A stretch of DNA of 64,000 nucleotides from Lichenibacterium dinghuense (GCF_021730615.1 NZ_JAJLMN010000001.1:248001-312000), one strand, 5' to 3'. Shown: positions 16,953 through 25,563, counted from the first letter of the stretch. Notes: generated by a model from the sequence alone, not told the origin. Translations and numbers: made by a program.

Positions 16953-17846
16953 TCACCGCCCGAGGCGGTTCGCCAGGAAATCCACCGCCTCGCCCAGGAA
17001 GCCGCGCCAGCCGCCCGTGTCGGCGGCGGTGCGGAGCGTCAGCGGCGCGCCGCGCTCGCGCGCCGTCTCGGCCAGGATCTCGCCCTGGGCCGGGCTGTGG
17101 ACGTAGTCGGCGGGCGCGCTGTCGGGCGGCAGGGGCTCGGCGGCCTTGCCGTACCAGGCCAGCACCGGCGGGCCGCCGGCGTGGAGGGTGTGGATCGGGG
17201 ACGCGTCGGCCTCGGCGTCGCGGAAGCGGGCGTCGGCGAGATCGGCCGTCGAGGCGGCACCGTAGAACTGCGCCAGCCACCGCGGCAGCCGGTCGGTGTG
17301 GAGGCGGGCCGCGATGTCGGCTGGGTCGTAGGTCGCCTGCGCGTTGCCAGTCACGACCGCGGCGACGGCGGTCGACTGGCGCAGGACGGGGTCGGGCGAG
17401 GCGGGGTCGGCCGCGTCGGGGTGGAACGCCACCCAGAGGGCCACGCCAGCGCCGGCCGACAGGCCCATCAGAGCGACGCGCGAGGGGTCGAGGCCGTAGT
17501 CGGCCGCGTGGGCGCGCAGCCATTGCACCGCGCGCGCGCCGTCCCGCATGGGCGTCGGAAAGTGCACCGCCGGCGCGAGCCGGTAATCCGCGCAGGCGAA
17601 GGCGATGCCGCGCTGCCCGAGCAGGGCCGTGAGCTGCGGAGCGCAGGGGTGCTTGTCGCCGCCCACGAAGGCGCCGCCGTGGAAATACACGACGACCGGC
17701 GCCGGCCCGCCGCCGTCCGGCACGTGAAGGTCGAGGCTCTGCAGCCCGTCCGGGCCGTAGCGCAGGTCCGGATAGGTCGCGGACCGCGCCGGCAGGACCG
17801 CCGCCGCGCAGGCCAGGGCGGCCGCGACGATCCGGAGCCGCGTCAC
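16953..17846 (-). CDS. Secreted HSL-family esterase (alpha/beta hydrolase)
   Basis: A 297-residue protein with a signal peptide (about residues 1-22). It belongs to the hormone-sensitive-lipase-like carboxylesterases: the oxyanion motif is HGGA in VYFHGGAFVGG and the nucleophile elbow is GLSAG. Aligned Asp/His partners near the C-terminus are less clear: the usual late histidine region reads DTGGWRGFLG, where HGF or HSF would be expected, so catalytic competence needs checking. The GTG start overlaps the stop of the methyltransferase on the same strand (GTGA means this gene's start overlaps the end of the next gene's reading direction), so the genes are coupled. It may deacylate the exported polymer. 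Confidence 0.75.
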   Translation of the reverse strand: MTRLRIVAAALACAAAVLPARSATYPDLRYGPDGLQSLDLHVPDGGGPAPVVVYFHGGAFVGGDKHPCAPQLTALLGQRGIAFACADYRLAPAVHFPTPMRDGARAVQWLRAHAADYGLDPSRVALMGLSAGAGVALWVAFHPDAADPASPDPVLRQSTAVAAVVTGNAQATYDPADIAARLHTDRLPRWLAQFYGAASTADLADARFRDAEADASPIHTLHAGGPPVLAWYGKAAEPLPPDSAPADYVHSPAQGEILAETARERGAPLTLRTAADTGGWRGFLGEAVDFLANRLGR

Positions 17847-18451
17847 CGCGGCTTCTGCGCCACGGCGAAGAGGTGCGGCGTCATGAAGGACGAGCGCAGC
17901 TCCTTCACGTCGAACCCGTCGAGCACGAGGCGGCGCAGGCCCTGCGGGCTCAGGCGCATGTGGTCGCCGCCCGCGGCCGCCACGGCGGCCGTGGCGGTCA
18001 TGAAGGTGATGGGGTTGCCGCTGGCGCCCACGACCTTGACGCCGAACTTGTTGCTCCGGCCGAAGCCGCGGGTGCAGACCACGAGCGAGCCGCCCGGCGC
18101 CAGCACGCGGCGGATCTCGGCCGCGGTGAGCCAGAAGCGGGGGTCGCGCTCCAGCGCCCGGTCCCAGATCACGGCCGAGAAGCAGCCGTCGTCGAACAGC
18201 GGCGCGAGGTCGTTGGGGTCGCCCTTGTGGAAGTGGACGCCGTTCGCCTCGCCGCCGTCGCCGGCCAGCACGACGTGGCGCTCGAGCCCCTGCAGGAAGG
18301 GCGCGTTGGCCACCGCGCCGTCGCGCGAGCCTCCGGCGATCTCCAGCACCGGGCCGGCGAGGCCGTGGGTGCGGAACAGCGTGGCATATTCCTCGATCAC
18401 CTTGGCGCGCATGCCGGGCTTGGGCGCGGGATCGGTCTCGACCAGGCTCAT
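17843..18451 (-). CDS. Class I SAM-dependent methyltransferase
   Basis: A 202-residue methyltransferase of the type-11 group. Motif I is VLEIAGGSRDGAVAN, a variant of the usual ExGxGxG. The acidic post-I region is HFHKGDPNDLAPL, then FSAVIWDRALERDPRFW and the strand-5 segment RRVLAPGGSLVVCTRGF. The ATG start overlaps the stop of the upstream SGNH-like gene (ATGA), and its own stop overlaps the esterase start, so it lies inside a tightly packed operon. O-methylation of a polysaccharide or a terminal chain cap is possible but inferred only from context. Confidence 0.8.
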   Translation of the reverse strand: MSLVETDPAPKPGMRAKVIEEYATLFRTHGLAGPVLEIAGGSRDGAVANAPFLQGLERHVVLAGDGGEANGVHFHKGDPNDLAPLFDDGCFSAVIWDRALERDPRFWLTAAEIRRVLAPGGSLVVCTRGFGRSNKFGVKVVGASGNPITFMTATAAVAAAGGDHMRLSPQGLRRLVLDGFDVKELRSSFMTPHLFAVAQKPR

Positions 18452-19200
18452 GGTTCCGTGTGTCCTCCCTGAGCGGCGACCGCCGGGCTCGGCGCGCCGG
18501 GGCGGAGGTGCGACAGCACCTCGCCCATCATGATCGTCCCGTAGTCGGCGTTGCCGTGATGCGGGTCGCCGGCCTGGCCGAACTCGGGCCGGGTGAAGCC
18601 TTCCGGGTCGCGGCAGCGCTCCGGCACGTCCACGACCTGCACGCCCATCCGGTCGAGCTCGGCGCGGATCGTGGCGCGGTAGAGCGCGTCGACGCGCATC
18701 ACCACCGCGGCCGGCGTCTTCTTCAGCGCGGGATGGTGGCGGAACGGGCGCGGCGCCTCGACGGCGAAGACGCGCCGGCCGAGCCGCCGCAGCAGTGCCA
18801 CGAGGTCCAGCATCGGGCGCTGGTCGTCGAGGGCGAGGCGGCGGACGGTGCCGCTCGACACGGGGACCGCGCCCGCCAGTGCCATGTCGGCCGGGGCGTG
18901 GTCCTGCCAGGCCGCGCCGCGCCACAGCCGGACGGGGTGCAGCAGCGCCGACACCCCGTAGACAGTGCCGGGCGGGTCCTCCGCGCGGGGCAGCCGGTCG
19001 AACTGCCGGCGATACTCCGGCAGCGTCACCTCGGCGTGGTCGCCGCGGTCGGCGAAGAAGGGCTCCGTGGCGAGGTGGCCGCCGCCGAGCGGGCGCACCG
19101 TGAGGCGGACCTCGTCCGGCCACCGGCCGTCCGCCGCGATGGTCTGCTGTCCGCGGTGCAGGGCGGCGGTGTGGCTGTCGCCGAAGATCAGGACGTCCAC
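18448..19200 (-). CDS. SGNH-like protein of the polysaccharide locus
   Basis: A 250-residue protein. The N-terminus VDVLIFGDSHTAALHRG has the Gly-Asp-Ser block I of GDSL/SGNH hydrolases; a late D-x-x-H pair (QAGDPHHGNADYG) could be the Asp-His block V. The GTG start lies 2 bases after the GSCFA gene stop, and its own stop overlaps the methyltransferase ATG. The family is not recognised beyond the fold. An O-acyl esterase or O-acyltransferase acting on the polysaccharide is the likeliest role, as seen for other SGNH proteins in such loci; this is inference. Confidence 0.65.
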   Translation of the reverse strand: MDVLIFGDSHTAALHRGQQTIAADGRWPDEVRLTVRPLGGGHLATEPFFADRGDHAEVTLPEYRRQFDRLPRAEDPPGTVYGVSALLHPVRLWRGAAWQDHAPADMALAGAVPVSSGTVRRLALDDQRPMLDLVALLRRLGRRVFAVEAPRPFRHHPALKKTPAAVVMRVDALYRATIRAELDRMGVQVVDVPERCRDPEGFTRPEFGQAGDPHHGNADYGTIMMGEVLSHLRPGAPSPAVAAQGGHTEP

Positions 19201-19202
19201 GG

Positions 19203-20288
19203 TCAGTAGCGCCCGAAGGCCGAAGCCAGCTCTTCGTCGCAGAGCACGCGCTCGGCGTCCTCCGGCGCCGTCGCGGGCGCGGGCGCCGCGGCACCGCCGC
19301 CGACCTTGACGCGCGCCCGGGCCGGGGCCGCGGGCGCGTGTTCGGCGAAGAAGTGCTCCATCACGTGGCGCACGCCGGCGGCCGACACAGTCCGCATGTC
19401 GGCGTTGTAGAACATGGCCCGCATGGGCGGCGCGGTGGTGATCTCGTAGCCGGGGAAGTAGTCCACGAAGGGGTACTTGTCGGCGAGGGCGCCGGCGACC
19501 CCGCGCAGGAGCGACTTCGAATAGGTGTTGGCCACGACGACGTGGTCGGGCGTCGCGGTCGCCATGATGGACACGGGGCTGACGGTGAACAGGAAGTGCA
19601 TGTCGCCGTTGATGGCGCGTAGGCGCGCGATCACCGCCTCCATGTCGGCCAGCACCTCGGCGAAGGACAGGTTGAGGAAGCTGTAGCGCGACGGGTCCCA
19701 TTCGCCGCCGCCCGTGCCGGGCGCCACGGGGAAGACCGCGCCGTCGACCCGCGACATCCAGGTCTCGGTCATGCCGAGCGTGAACACGAAGGCGTCCGTC
19801 CGCTCGAACAGCTCGACCACGCGGGCGAGGTGGTGGCGCCGCAGCACCTCCACCTCCTCGGCCGTGCCGACGGCACCGGGCTCGATGTTGGGGCGGAACG
19901 GGTCGACGAAGCCGTCGCCCCGCGCCCAGGCGCGGTCGACGGGGTCGATCTCGCCCGCGGCGCGCTGCAAGAGCTGGAGGAGCTGGCGCGCCGTGTACAG
20001 GTTGCCGTAGCGGGCCGAATAGATGCCGTAGCCGTGGTCGAGGTGCATCTCGGGCGCCAGGAAGCCCGGCGCGGGCTCGACGTCGAGGTAGTCGGCGCCG
20101 CGCCGGCGCATCTCGCGGCCGATGTGCTGGGCGAAGCAGGACCCGCCGGTGGCGAGGCGGCGGCCCTCCAGCGCGAACTTCCTGCGGTACCAGCCCCCGA
20201 TCTCCAGCGGGTGGACGCCCTCGACGCTGCGGCGCCAGAACGCGCGGTCGGGCTGATCCTTGTAGGGGTGGTGACGCCCTTCCGCCAT
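19203..20288 (-). CDS. GSCFA domain protein
   Basis: A 361-residue protein with the GSCFA motif in TGGSCFAQHIGREM (PF08885, an uncharacterised family related to SGNH lipases). Further conserved segments are FTLGMTETW and FLFTVSPV, expected block II/III positions. About 60 C-terminal residues are Ala/Pro-rich and low in complexity. ATG 20288 has AGAGG close upstream and is chosen over the open frame reaching 20492. It begins the minus-strand block of four coupled modification genes and is followed 2 bases later by a second SGNH-like gene. A role in sugar O-acylation or deacylation is inferred. Confidence 0.82.
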   Translation of the reverse strand: MAEGRHHPYKDQPDRAFWRRSVEGVHPLEIGGWYRRKFALEGRRLATGGSCFAQHIGREMRRRGADYLDVEPAPGFLAPEMHLDHGYGIYSARYGNLYTARQLLQLLQRAAGEIDPVDRAWARGDGFVDPFRPNIEPGAVGTAEEVEVLRRHHLARVVELFERTDAFVFTLGMTETWMSRVDGAVFPVAPGTGGGEWDPSRYSFLNLSFAEVLADMEAVIARLRAINGDMHFLFTVSPVSIMATATPDHVVVANTYSKSLLRGVAGALADKYPFVDYFPGYEITTAPPMRAMFYNADMRTVSAAGVRHVMEHFFAEHAPAAPARARVKVGGGAAAPAPATAPEDAERVLCDEELASAFGRY

Positions 20289-20512
20289 CTGACCTCTCGC
20301 TGACCTCTCGACCCGGCGATCACGCTCGGCACGCCCGCATGGGACCACAGAACGCCGCGCCATGTCGATTTTTTGACGCGACGCCCGACGCATGCCGCCC
20401 GGTGAAGCGAATCGCCGCCCCCCGGCCCCGCGGCCCGATCGCGGCAAACCCGGGGCGCCCCCGCGACGTTGCCCTCCCGGAACGACGGACATCGGACAGG
20501 GGGAAACCGGGG

Positions 20513-21280
20513 ATGCAGCAGCAATGGCCTTCGCGGCTTTGGATCGTCAGGCACGGGGAAAGCGCCGGCAACGTCGCGCGCGATGCCGCCATGCGGGCCG
20601 GCGCCGCCCGCATCGACATCGAGACCCGCGACGTCGACGTGCCCCTGAGCGCGCTCGGCGAGCGCCAAGCCGACGCGGTCGGCCGCTGGTTCGCCGCCCT
20701 GCCCGAGGCCGAGCGGCCCGACACGCTGCTGGTGTCGCCCTACACCCGCGCGCAGCAGACGGCGGCGCGCATCCGGGGCGCGGGCGGCCTCGTCCGCGGC
20801 GCGCCGGAGTCCATCGTCGACGAGCGGCTGCGCGAGAAGGAGTTCGGCGTGCTCGACCGCCTGACCTCGACCGGCATCCGGGAGCTCTACCCGGACGAGG
20901 CGGAGCGGCGCGGCGCGCTCGGCAAGTTCTACTACCGCCCGCCCGCCGGAGAGAGCTGGTGCGACGTGATCCTCCGGCTCAGGAGCGCGCTCCATACGAT
21001 GTCGCTCCACCACGGCGGCGGGCGGGTCCTCATCGTCGGCCATCAGGTCGTGGTGCTGTGCCTGCGCTACCTCATCGAGACGCTCACGGAGGCCGAGATC
21101 CTCGCCATTGACGCCGAGGGCGACGTGGCGAACTGCTCCGTCACCGAATACCGCTTCGACGCGGCCGAGGGCATCGACGGCCGGCCGCGGCTGGAGCGCT
21201 ACAACTTCGTGGCCCCGCTGGAGGACGCGGGCGCGCCCGTGACCACGGCGCCCGACGCCAACCCCGGAGCCGCGCGGTGA
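20513..21280 (+). CDS. Histidine phosphatase family protein
   Basis: A 255-residue phosphoglycerate-mutase-like phosphatase. The phosphohistidine motif is RHGES at residues 13-17, followed by LSALGERQADAVGRWF, VSPYTRAQQTA, a catalytic Glu region (LREKEFGVLD) and the second histidine in IVGHQVVV. This pattern is typical of broad phosphatases rather than glycolytic mutases. ATG 20513 has AGGGGGA 8 bases upstream. Its stop overlaps the GTG of nnrD, so the two are cotranscribed. The substrate is unknown; house-cleaning of damaged metabolites alongside nnrD is one reading. Confidence 0.85.
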   Translation: MQQQWPSRLWIVRHGESAGNVARDAAMRAGAARIDIETRDVDVPLSALGERQADAVGRWFAALPEAERPDTLLVSPYTRAQQTAARIRGAGGLVRGAPESIVDERLREKEFGVLDRLTSTGIRELYPDEAERRGALGKFYYRPPAGESWCDVILRLRSALHTMSLHHGGGRVLIVGHQVVVLCLRYLIETLTEAEILAIDAEGDVANCSVTEYRFDAAEGIDGRPRLERYNFVAPLEDAGAPVTTAPDANPGAAR

Positions 21281-22170
21281 CCTCCACCGTCCCGCTGACC
21301 GCGACCCTGCTGCGCACCATGGCGCTGCCGAAGCCCGAGGAGGGCAGCAAGGACGGACGCGGTTGCGCCCTGGTGGTGGCCGGCTCCGTCGAGGTGCCGG
21401 GCGCGGCGCTGCTGTCCGCCGAGGGCACGCTGCGCGCGGGGGCCGGCAAGCTGCAGGTCGCCACCGTGCGCGCCGCGGCCATGCATGTGGGGCTCGCCGC
21501 GCTCGAAGCCATGGTGATCGGCCTCGCCGAGACGGAGGACGGCGGCATCGAGCCCGGCGCCGCGGCGGAGCGGCTCGGCCCAAAGGTCGAGCGCGCCGAC
21601 GCCGTGCTGATCGGGCCCGGCCTGGCCGAGGGCAGCGACGCGATCGCGCTCACGGCGGCCCTGCTGGCGAAGGACCCCTCGACCGCCTTCGTGCTCGACG
21701 CGGCGAGCCTGTGCGGCCTCGCGGACCACGCGGCGGCCGTGCGGGCCTGCGGCGGGCGCGTGGTCGTCACCCCGCATGCCGGCGAGATGGCGCAGCTGCT
21801 CGGCCGCAGCCGCGAGGAGATCGAGGCCGACCCGCTCGGGGCGGCCCGCGCCGCCGCCGACCTCCTCGGCGCCGTCGTGGTGATGAAGGGTGCGCAGAGC
21901 CGGATCGTCGCGCCGGACGGCCGCGCCTGGACCTACGGGGGCGGGGGCGTCGGGCTCGCGACCTCGGGCTCGGGCGACGTCCTGGCCGGGATCGTCGTGG
22001 GGCTTCTGGCCCGCGGCGCCGATGCCGCGCAGGCGGCGCTGTGGGGCGTGTTCGTCCACGGGGAGGCAGGATCGCGGCTGGCCGGATCCTACGGCCCGAT
22101 GGGCTATCTCGCGCGCGAGCTCGCCGCCGAAGTGCCGCGCATCCTGCACGAGGTGGAGCGCGCGGATTGA
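21277..22170 (+). CDS. nnrD: ADP/ATP-dependent NAD(P)H-hydrate dehydratase
   Basis: A 297-residue ribokinase-like enzyme that repairs hydrated NAD(P)H, using ADP or ATP. It shows the family's AGKLQVATV, GPGL, TPHAGEMAQLLGRS, VVMKGAQSRIVAPDG and the anion-hole motif TSGSGDVLAGIVVGLLARG. It lacks the N-terminal epimerase (NnrE) domain found in many bacterial fusions, so the epimerase must be elsewhere. The GTG start overlaps the phosphatase stop (GTGA). Confidence 0.9.
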   Translation: MTSTVPLTATLLRTMALPKPEEGSKDGRGCALVVAGSVEVPGAALLSAEGTLRAGAGKLQVATVRAAAMHVGLAALEAMVIGLAETEDGGIEPGAAAERLGPKVERADAVLIGPGLAEGSDAIALTAALLAKDPSTAFVLDAASLCGLADHAAAVRACGGRVVVTPHAGEMAQLLGRSREEIEADPLGAARAAADLLGAVVVMKGAQSRIVAPDGRAWTYGGGGVGLATSGSGDVLAGIVVGLLARGADAAQAALWGVFVHGEAGSRLAGSYGPMGYLARELAAEVPRILHEVERAD

Positions 22171-22262
22171 CGCGCCGGAGGTTCGGACGGGCGGCGCTGT
22201 TTCGGCCTGCCCGCCCGGCCCGGCCGTGGCATAGAGAGCGGCAGGTGTTTCGGAGGGGTCCC

Positions 22263-22553
22263 ATGGCGCCGGGCAGCATCATCCGTGGCCTCTGGCTGGG
22301 CGGGGCCCTGCTGCTCCCCGCCGAGGCAGGCGCGCAGACCGCCAACGGCAGCCCCACGGCTCCGGCGCCGCCCGGCCTCGTCGGCACGCCGCGCCCGATC
22401 TCGCGCACGGCCCCGAGCACCCGCGAGCGGGCCGTGAAGTCCGGCTCAACCCTGCCCGACACCAAGCTGACCCCCCCGCCGAAGCCGACCGCCGCCGAGC
22501 TGGCCGAAAAGCGCAAGCTCGACCATGACCTCAAGATCTGCATCGGCTGCTGA
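22263..22553 (+). CDS. Small secreted protein ending in CxxC
   Basis: A 96-residue protein with a signal peptide (about residues 1-24, cleavage near AGA-QT), a Pro/Thr-rich disordered middle, a charged helix (TAAELAEKRKLDHDLK) and a C-terminal ICIGC, so a CxxC pair ends the protein. ATG 22263 follows GGAGGGG at good spacing. It lies 92 bases after nnrD. I do not recognise the family. The terminal cysteines could bind metal or a thiol partner. Confidence 0.65.
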   Translation: MAPGSIIRGLWLGGALLLPAEAGAQTANGSPTAPAPPGLVGTPRPISRTAPSTRERAVKSGSTLPDTKLTPPPKPTAAELAEKRKLDHDLKICIGC

Positions 22554-22655
22554 GCCACGCCGCAGCGGGTCGTCTTCGGGCACGATCGAGCGGCCGCGTT
22601 ATCGTCCCGCCGGCGCGATGCCGCTTTCGACGTTGCGCATCGTCGAAGAATGGCA

Positions 22656-22677
22656 TAAACATATCTTTATATGTTTA
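22656..22677. promoter_or_regulatory. Palindromic operator upstream of arsR-methyltransferase/metF
   Basis: A perfect inverted repeat: 9-base arms TAAACATAT and ATATGTTTA around CTTT. It is extremely AT-rich in a GC-rich context and lies just before the regulator's ATG 22689. Its core ATATCTTTATAT (22661-22672) recurs exactly upstream of metH (41189-41200). The regulator is ArsR-family, so this is probably its own operator and gives autoregulation plus control of metF. Confidence 0.72.
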
Positions 22678-22688
22678 GGCAGCAGGCG

Positions 22689-23696
22689 ATGACCCAGGCC
22701 GTATTCCCCTTCACCGAAGCCCTGGCGGCGCTCGAAGCGGCCGGCGAGAGCACGCGGCTGCGGCTCCTGGCCCTGCTGGCCGAGGCCGAGCTGACGGTGA
22801 GCGAGCTCGTCACGATCCTCGGACAGTCGCAGCCGCGCGTGTCGCGCCACCTCAAGCTGCTCGTCGAGGCGGGCCTGGTCGAGCGGCACCGCGAGGGGGC
22901 CTGGGCCTTCTTCACCGCGGCCTCCCACGGGGCCGGGGCCGGCCTGGTGCGCGACATCCTGGGCCGCATCGACCCCGAGGACGCCATCCTGCGCGCGGAC
23001 AACGGCCGGCTGGCCGAGGCGCGCCGCGACCGCACGGCTTCGGCGGAAAGCTACTTCGCCGCCCAGGCGCCGAACTGGGACCGGGTGCGGGCGCTGCACG
23101 TGCCCGAGGAGCGGGTCGAGGCCGCCGTGCTGGACGCGGTGGGCGACGCGCCCGTGCGGGCGCTGCTCGACCTCGGCACCGGCACCGGCCGCATGCTGGA
23201 GATCCTGGCGCCGCGCGCCGCACGCGCGGTCGGCATCGACGGCAGCCACGCCATGCTGAACCTCGCGCGGCTGCGCGTCGAGCGGGGGGCTCTGCGCAAC
23301 GTGCAGCTCCGCCAGGGCGACCTTTACGCGCTGCCGGTCGAGCGCGACGGCTACGACCTCGTCGTGATCCACCAGGTGCTGCACTATCTCGACGAGCCCG
23401 CCCGCGCCCTGCGCGAGGCCGCGCGCGTGCTGCGCCCCGGCGGGCGGCTGCTCGTGGTCGATTTCGCACCCCACGCCGACGAGACGCTCCGCGCCGCCCA
23501 CGCGCACCGGCGTTTGGGCTTCGCCCGCGCGGAGGTCGACGGCTTCATGCGGGACGCCGGGCTCGATCCGCTGCCCGGCCGCGACCTCGCCCCCCTGCCC
23601 GGCGAGGCCGACAAGCTCACCGTGTCGCTGTGGATGGCGCGCGACCGCCGCAGCCTCGCGGCCGAGGCGCCGCCGCTCCGGCAGGCCGTGGCCTGA
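22689..23696 (+). CDS. ArsR-family regulator fused to SAM methyltransferase domain
   Basis: A 335-residue two-domain protein. Residues 1-90 are an ArsR winged helix (ESTRLRLLALLAEAELTVSELVTILGQSQPRVSRHLKLLVEAGLVERHREGAW in pieces). From about residue 120 a class I methyltransferase follows (motif I LLDLGTGTGRML, acidic loop VGIDGSHAML, strand LRPGGRLLVVDF). Such fusions are known upstream of metF and metH in alphaproteobacteria and resemble SahR-type sensors of S-adenosylhomocysteine. The methyltransferase fold may be a ligand sensor. The earlier ATG 22671 lies inside the operator, so 22689 is preferred. It is 32 bases upstream of metF. Confidence 0.88.
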   Translation: MTQAVFPFTEALAALEAAGESTRLRLLALLAEAELTVSELVTILGQSQPRVSRHLKLLVEAGLVERHREGAWAFFTAASHGAGAGLVRDILGRIDPEDAILRADNGRLAEARRDRTASAESYFAAQAPNWDRVRALHVPEERVEAAVLDAVGDAPVRALLDLGTGTGRMLEILAPRAARAVGIDGSHAMLNLARLRVERGALRNVQLRQGDLYALPVERDGYDLVVIHQVLHYLDEPARALREAARVLRPGGRLLVVDFAPHADETLRAAHAHRRLGFARAEVDGFMRDAGLDPLPGRDLAPLPGEADKLTVSLWMARDRRSLAAEAPPLRQAVA

Positions 23697-23728
23697 TCCT
23701 CACCCCTTCTTCCGCTCAGGACGCCCCG

Positions 23729-24637
23729 ATGACCGCTCCCGATACCCTGCGCCCGAGCCGCCTGCCGGGCGCCCCGATCCGCGTCTCCTTCGAGTTCTTC
23801 CCGCCGAAGTCGGCCGAGGCCGAGGCCAGCCTGTGGCGCTCGATCGAGCGCTTGGCGCCGCTCGACCCGGACTTCGTGTCCGTGACCTATGGGGCCGGCG
23901 GCTCGACGCGCGAGCGCACCCACAACACGGTGGCGCGCCTCGTGCGCGAGACGCGTCTGAAGCCCGCCGCCCACCTCACCTGCGTGGGTGCGACGCGGGG
24001 CGAAATCGACGATGTGGTGCGCGGCTATTGGGACGCCGGGGTGCGCCACGTCGTGGCGCTGCGCGGAGATCCCGCCGGCGGGCCTGGCACGGCCTACGAG
24101 GCCCATGCCGGCGGCTACGACAGCTCGGCCGACCTCGTGCGCGGCATCAAGGCGCTCGGCGACTTCGAGGTGACGGTGTCGGCCTATCCCGAGAAGCACC
24201 CCGAGAGCGCCACCTTCGACGCCGACCTCGACGGCCTCCAGGCCAAGGTCGACGCCGGCGCGACGCGCGCCATCACCCAGTTCTTCTTCGACAACAGCCT
24301 CTACGAGCGCTACGTCGAGCGCGTTCGGGCGCGCGGCATCGCGATCCCGATCATTCCCGGCATCGCGGTGATCCAGAACTTCAAGCAGACGGCCAACTTC
24401 GCCCGCAAGACCGGCGCTTCCGTGCCGGACTGGCTCGCCGACCGCTTCGCCGGCCTGGAGAACGACCCCGCCACCCACCAGCTCGTGGCGGCCGGCGTCG
24501 CGGCCGAACAGGTGCTGGACCTCGTCGACGCGGGCGTGCGCGACTTCCACTTCTACACCATGAACAGGGCGGAACTCGTCTACGCGATCTGCCGCCTGCT
24601 CGGCCTCAAGCCGGAAGCGGAGCGCGCCGCGGCCTGA
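23729..24637 (+). CDS. metF: 5,10-methylenetetrahydrofolate reductase
   Basis: A 302-residue FAD-dependent TIM-barrel enzyme that makes 5-methyl-tetrahydrofolate for MetH. It has SFEFFPPKS with the catalytic Glu at the N-terminus, VTYGAGGSTRERT, HLTCVGATR, ALRGD, VSAYPEKHPES, TQFFFDN, and IPGIAVIQNF, all typical. The length matches bacterial MetF (about 296-305). ATG 23729 is chosen because the upstream open frame lacks homology. It follows the ArsR-methyltransferase gene by 32 bases and is probably controlled by the operator at 22656-22677. Confidence 0.95.
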   Translation: MTAPDTLRPSRLPGAPIRVSFEFFPPKSAEAEASLWRSIERLAPLDPDFVSVTYGAGGSTRERTHNTVARLVRETRLKPAAHLTCVGATRGEIDDVVRGYWDAGVRHVVALRGDPAGGPGTAYEAHAGGYDSSADLVRGIKALGDFEVTVSAYPEKHPESATFDADLDGLQAKVDAGATRAITQFFFDNSLYERYVERVRARGIAIPIIPGIAVIQNFKQTANFARKTGASVPDWLADRFAGLENDPATHQLVAAGVAAEQVLDLVDAGVRDFHFYTMNRAELVYAICRLLGLKPEAERAAA

Positions 24638-24657
24638 CGGCGGTCTCCGGCGGAGGC

Positions 24658-25143
24658 TCAGGCGCCGGTGGCGACGCCCATGCCGGGCGCTGCCGAGACG
24701 GGGCGGGGCGCCGATCCCGGCCTGATCGTCTGGCGCATCATCCGCTTGGCCTTGCCGACCGCGCGCGTCACCAGCGCCACGGGCGCCGGCAGCGGGCGGT
24801 GGAAGAAGGCGAGCTTGCGGACGTGGGTTTCCACGGTCCAGTGCACCACCGCGCCCGCCGGGAATAGCACGACGTCGCCGGGGCCGAGGCGGCGGGCCGG
24901 CGCGCAGCCGTCGTCGAGCACGACCGAGCCTTCGAGGATGTGGATCGTCTCGTCCGAGTCGTAGCGCCACTCGAACTCGCCCGGCGTGCAGTCCCACACC
25001 AGCGTGCAGGCCGCGCGGTCGCGGCTCGACGACAGCAGCGCGTTGCGGGCCACGGGATTGCCCCCCCGGATCCAGGCAGGGTTGATCGGCGACGGCCTGA
25101 GGTCGACAGCGGTGGTTCCGCAGACCATGGGCTGGGTGGGCAA
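24658..25143 (-). CDS. Cupin domain protein (DUF861-like)
   Basis: A 161-residue protein whose central part is a cupin: TLVWDCTPGEFEWRY, then DETIHILEGSVVL and LGPGDVVLFPAGAVVHWTVETHVRKLAFF. The pattern resembles the (S)-ureidoglycine/ethanolamine-type Cupin_3 family, where a metal-binding set may be incomplete. The C-terminal 35 residues are basic and Pro-rich. It is convergent with metF, 20 bases away. No specific function can be given. Confidence 0.8.
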   Translation of the reverse strand: MPTQPMVCGTTAVDLRPSPINPAWIRGGNPVARNALLSSSRDRAACTLVWDCTPGEFEWRYDSDETIHILEGSVVLDDGCAPARRLGPGDVVLFPAGAVVHWTVETHVRKLAFFHRPLPAPVALVTRAVGKAKRMMRQTIRPGSAPRPVSAAPGMGVATGA

Positions 25144-25386
25144 GACGTCTCTCCTCGAATCTGTCGCGATGACGTCTGCACTGTATCGGCTCGATCGCTA
25201 ACGGCCGGCCAATCGTGGCAACTCGGCATGGTATCGCGAGGCATCCGAAGCGCGAATATCGCCGTTAAGATTAAACGAGCAATAGGATCGAGTTACGAAC
25301 TCCTCAGACTGTAGAGCATTGTATCGACATCGGCCCACCAAACCTGCGATCCGGCCCCCCGTCCGTCGTCGAACTGGAGCGTTTCG

Positions 25387-25563
25387 ATGGTGCAGCATTC
25401 CCCCGCGGACCCGCTCGACGCCGTCTCCGACGACCGGCTGTCCTTCACGGACGTGACGTTGCTGGCGTTCCTGGCCGTGTCGGCCGTCGTCCTGGCGGCC
25501 CTCCTCCTGCTCGGGGCAGTGTCGGCCGAGCATCGGATCGCGGCCGTGCTCGGCCAGTGGTGA
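25387..25563 (+). CDS. Small single-span membrane protein
   Basis: A 58-residue frame starting at ATG 25387 with a weak GGAG (about 11 bases upstream). The N-terminal 25 residues are acidic (DPLDAVSDDRLSFTD); a hydrophobic helix follows (LLAFLAVSAVVLAALLLLGAV). The charge layout is coherent for a small membrane protein, but there is no homology I recognise. It lies next to a transposase remnant in the least gene-dense part of the window, so it could be spurious. Confidence 0.4.
   Translation: MVQHSPADPLDAVSDDRLSFTDVTLLAFLAVSAVVLAALLLLGAVSAEHRIAAVLGQW

Noticed and set aside
22554-22688. SAM riboswitch before the arsR-methyltransferase/metF operon
   Set aside because: The gap is short and dominated by a DNA palindrome; no SAM-II-like pseudoknot pattern could be recognised by eye.
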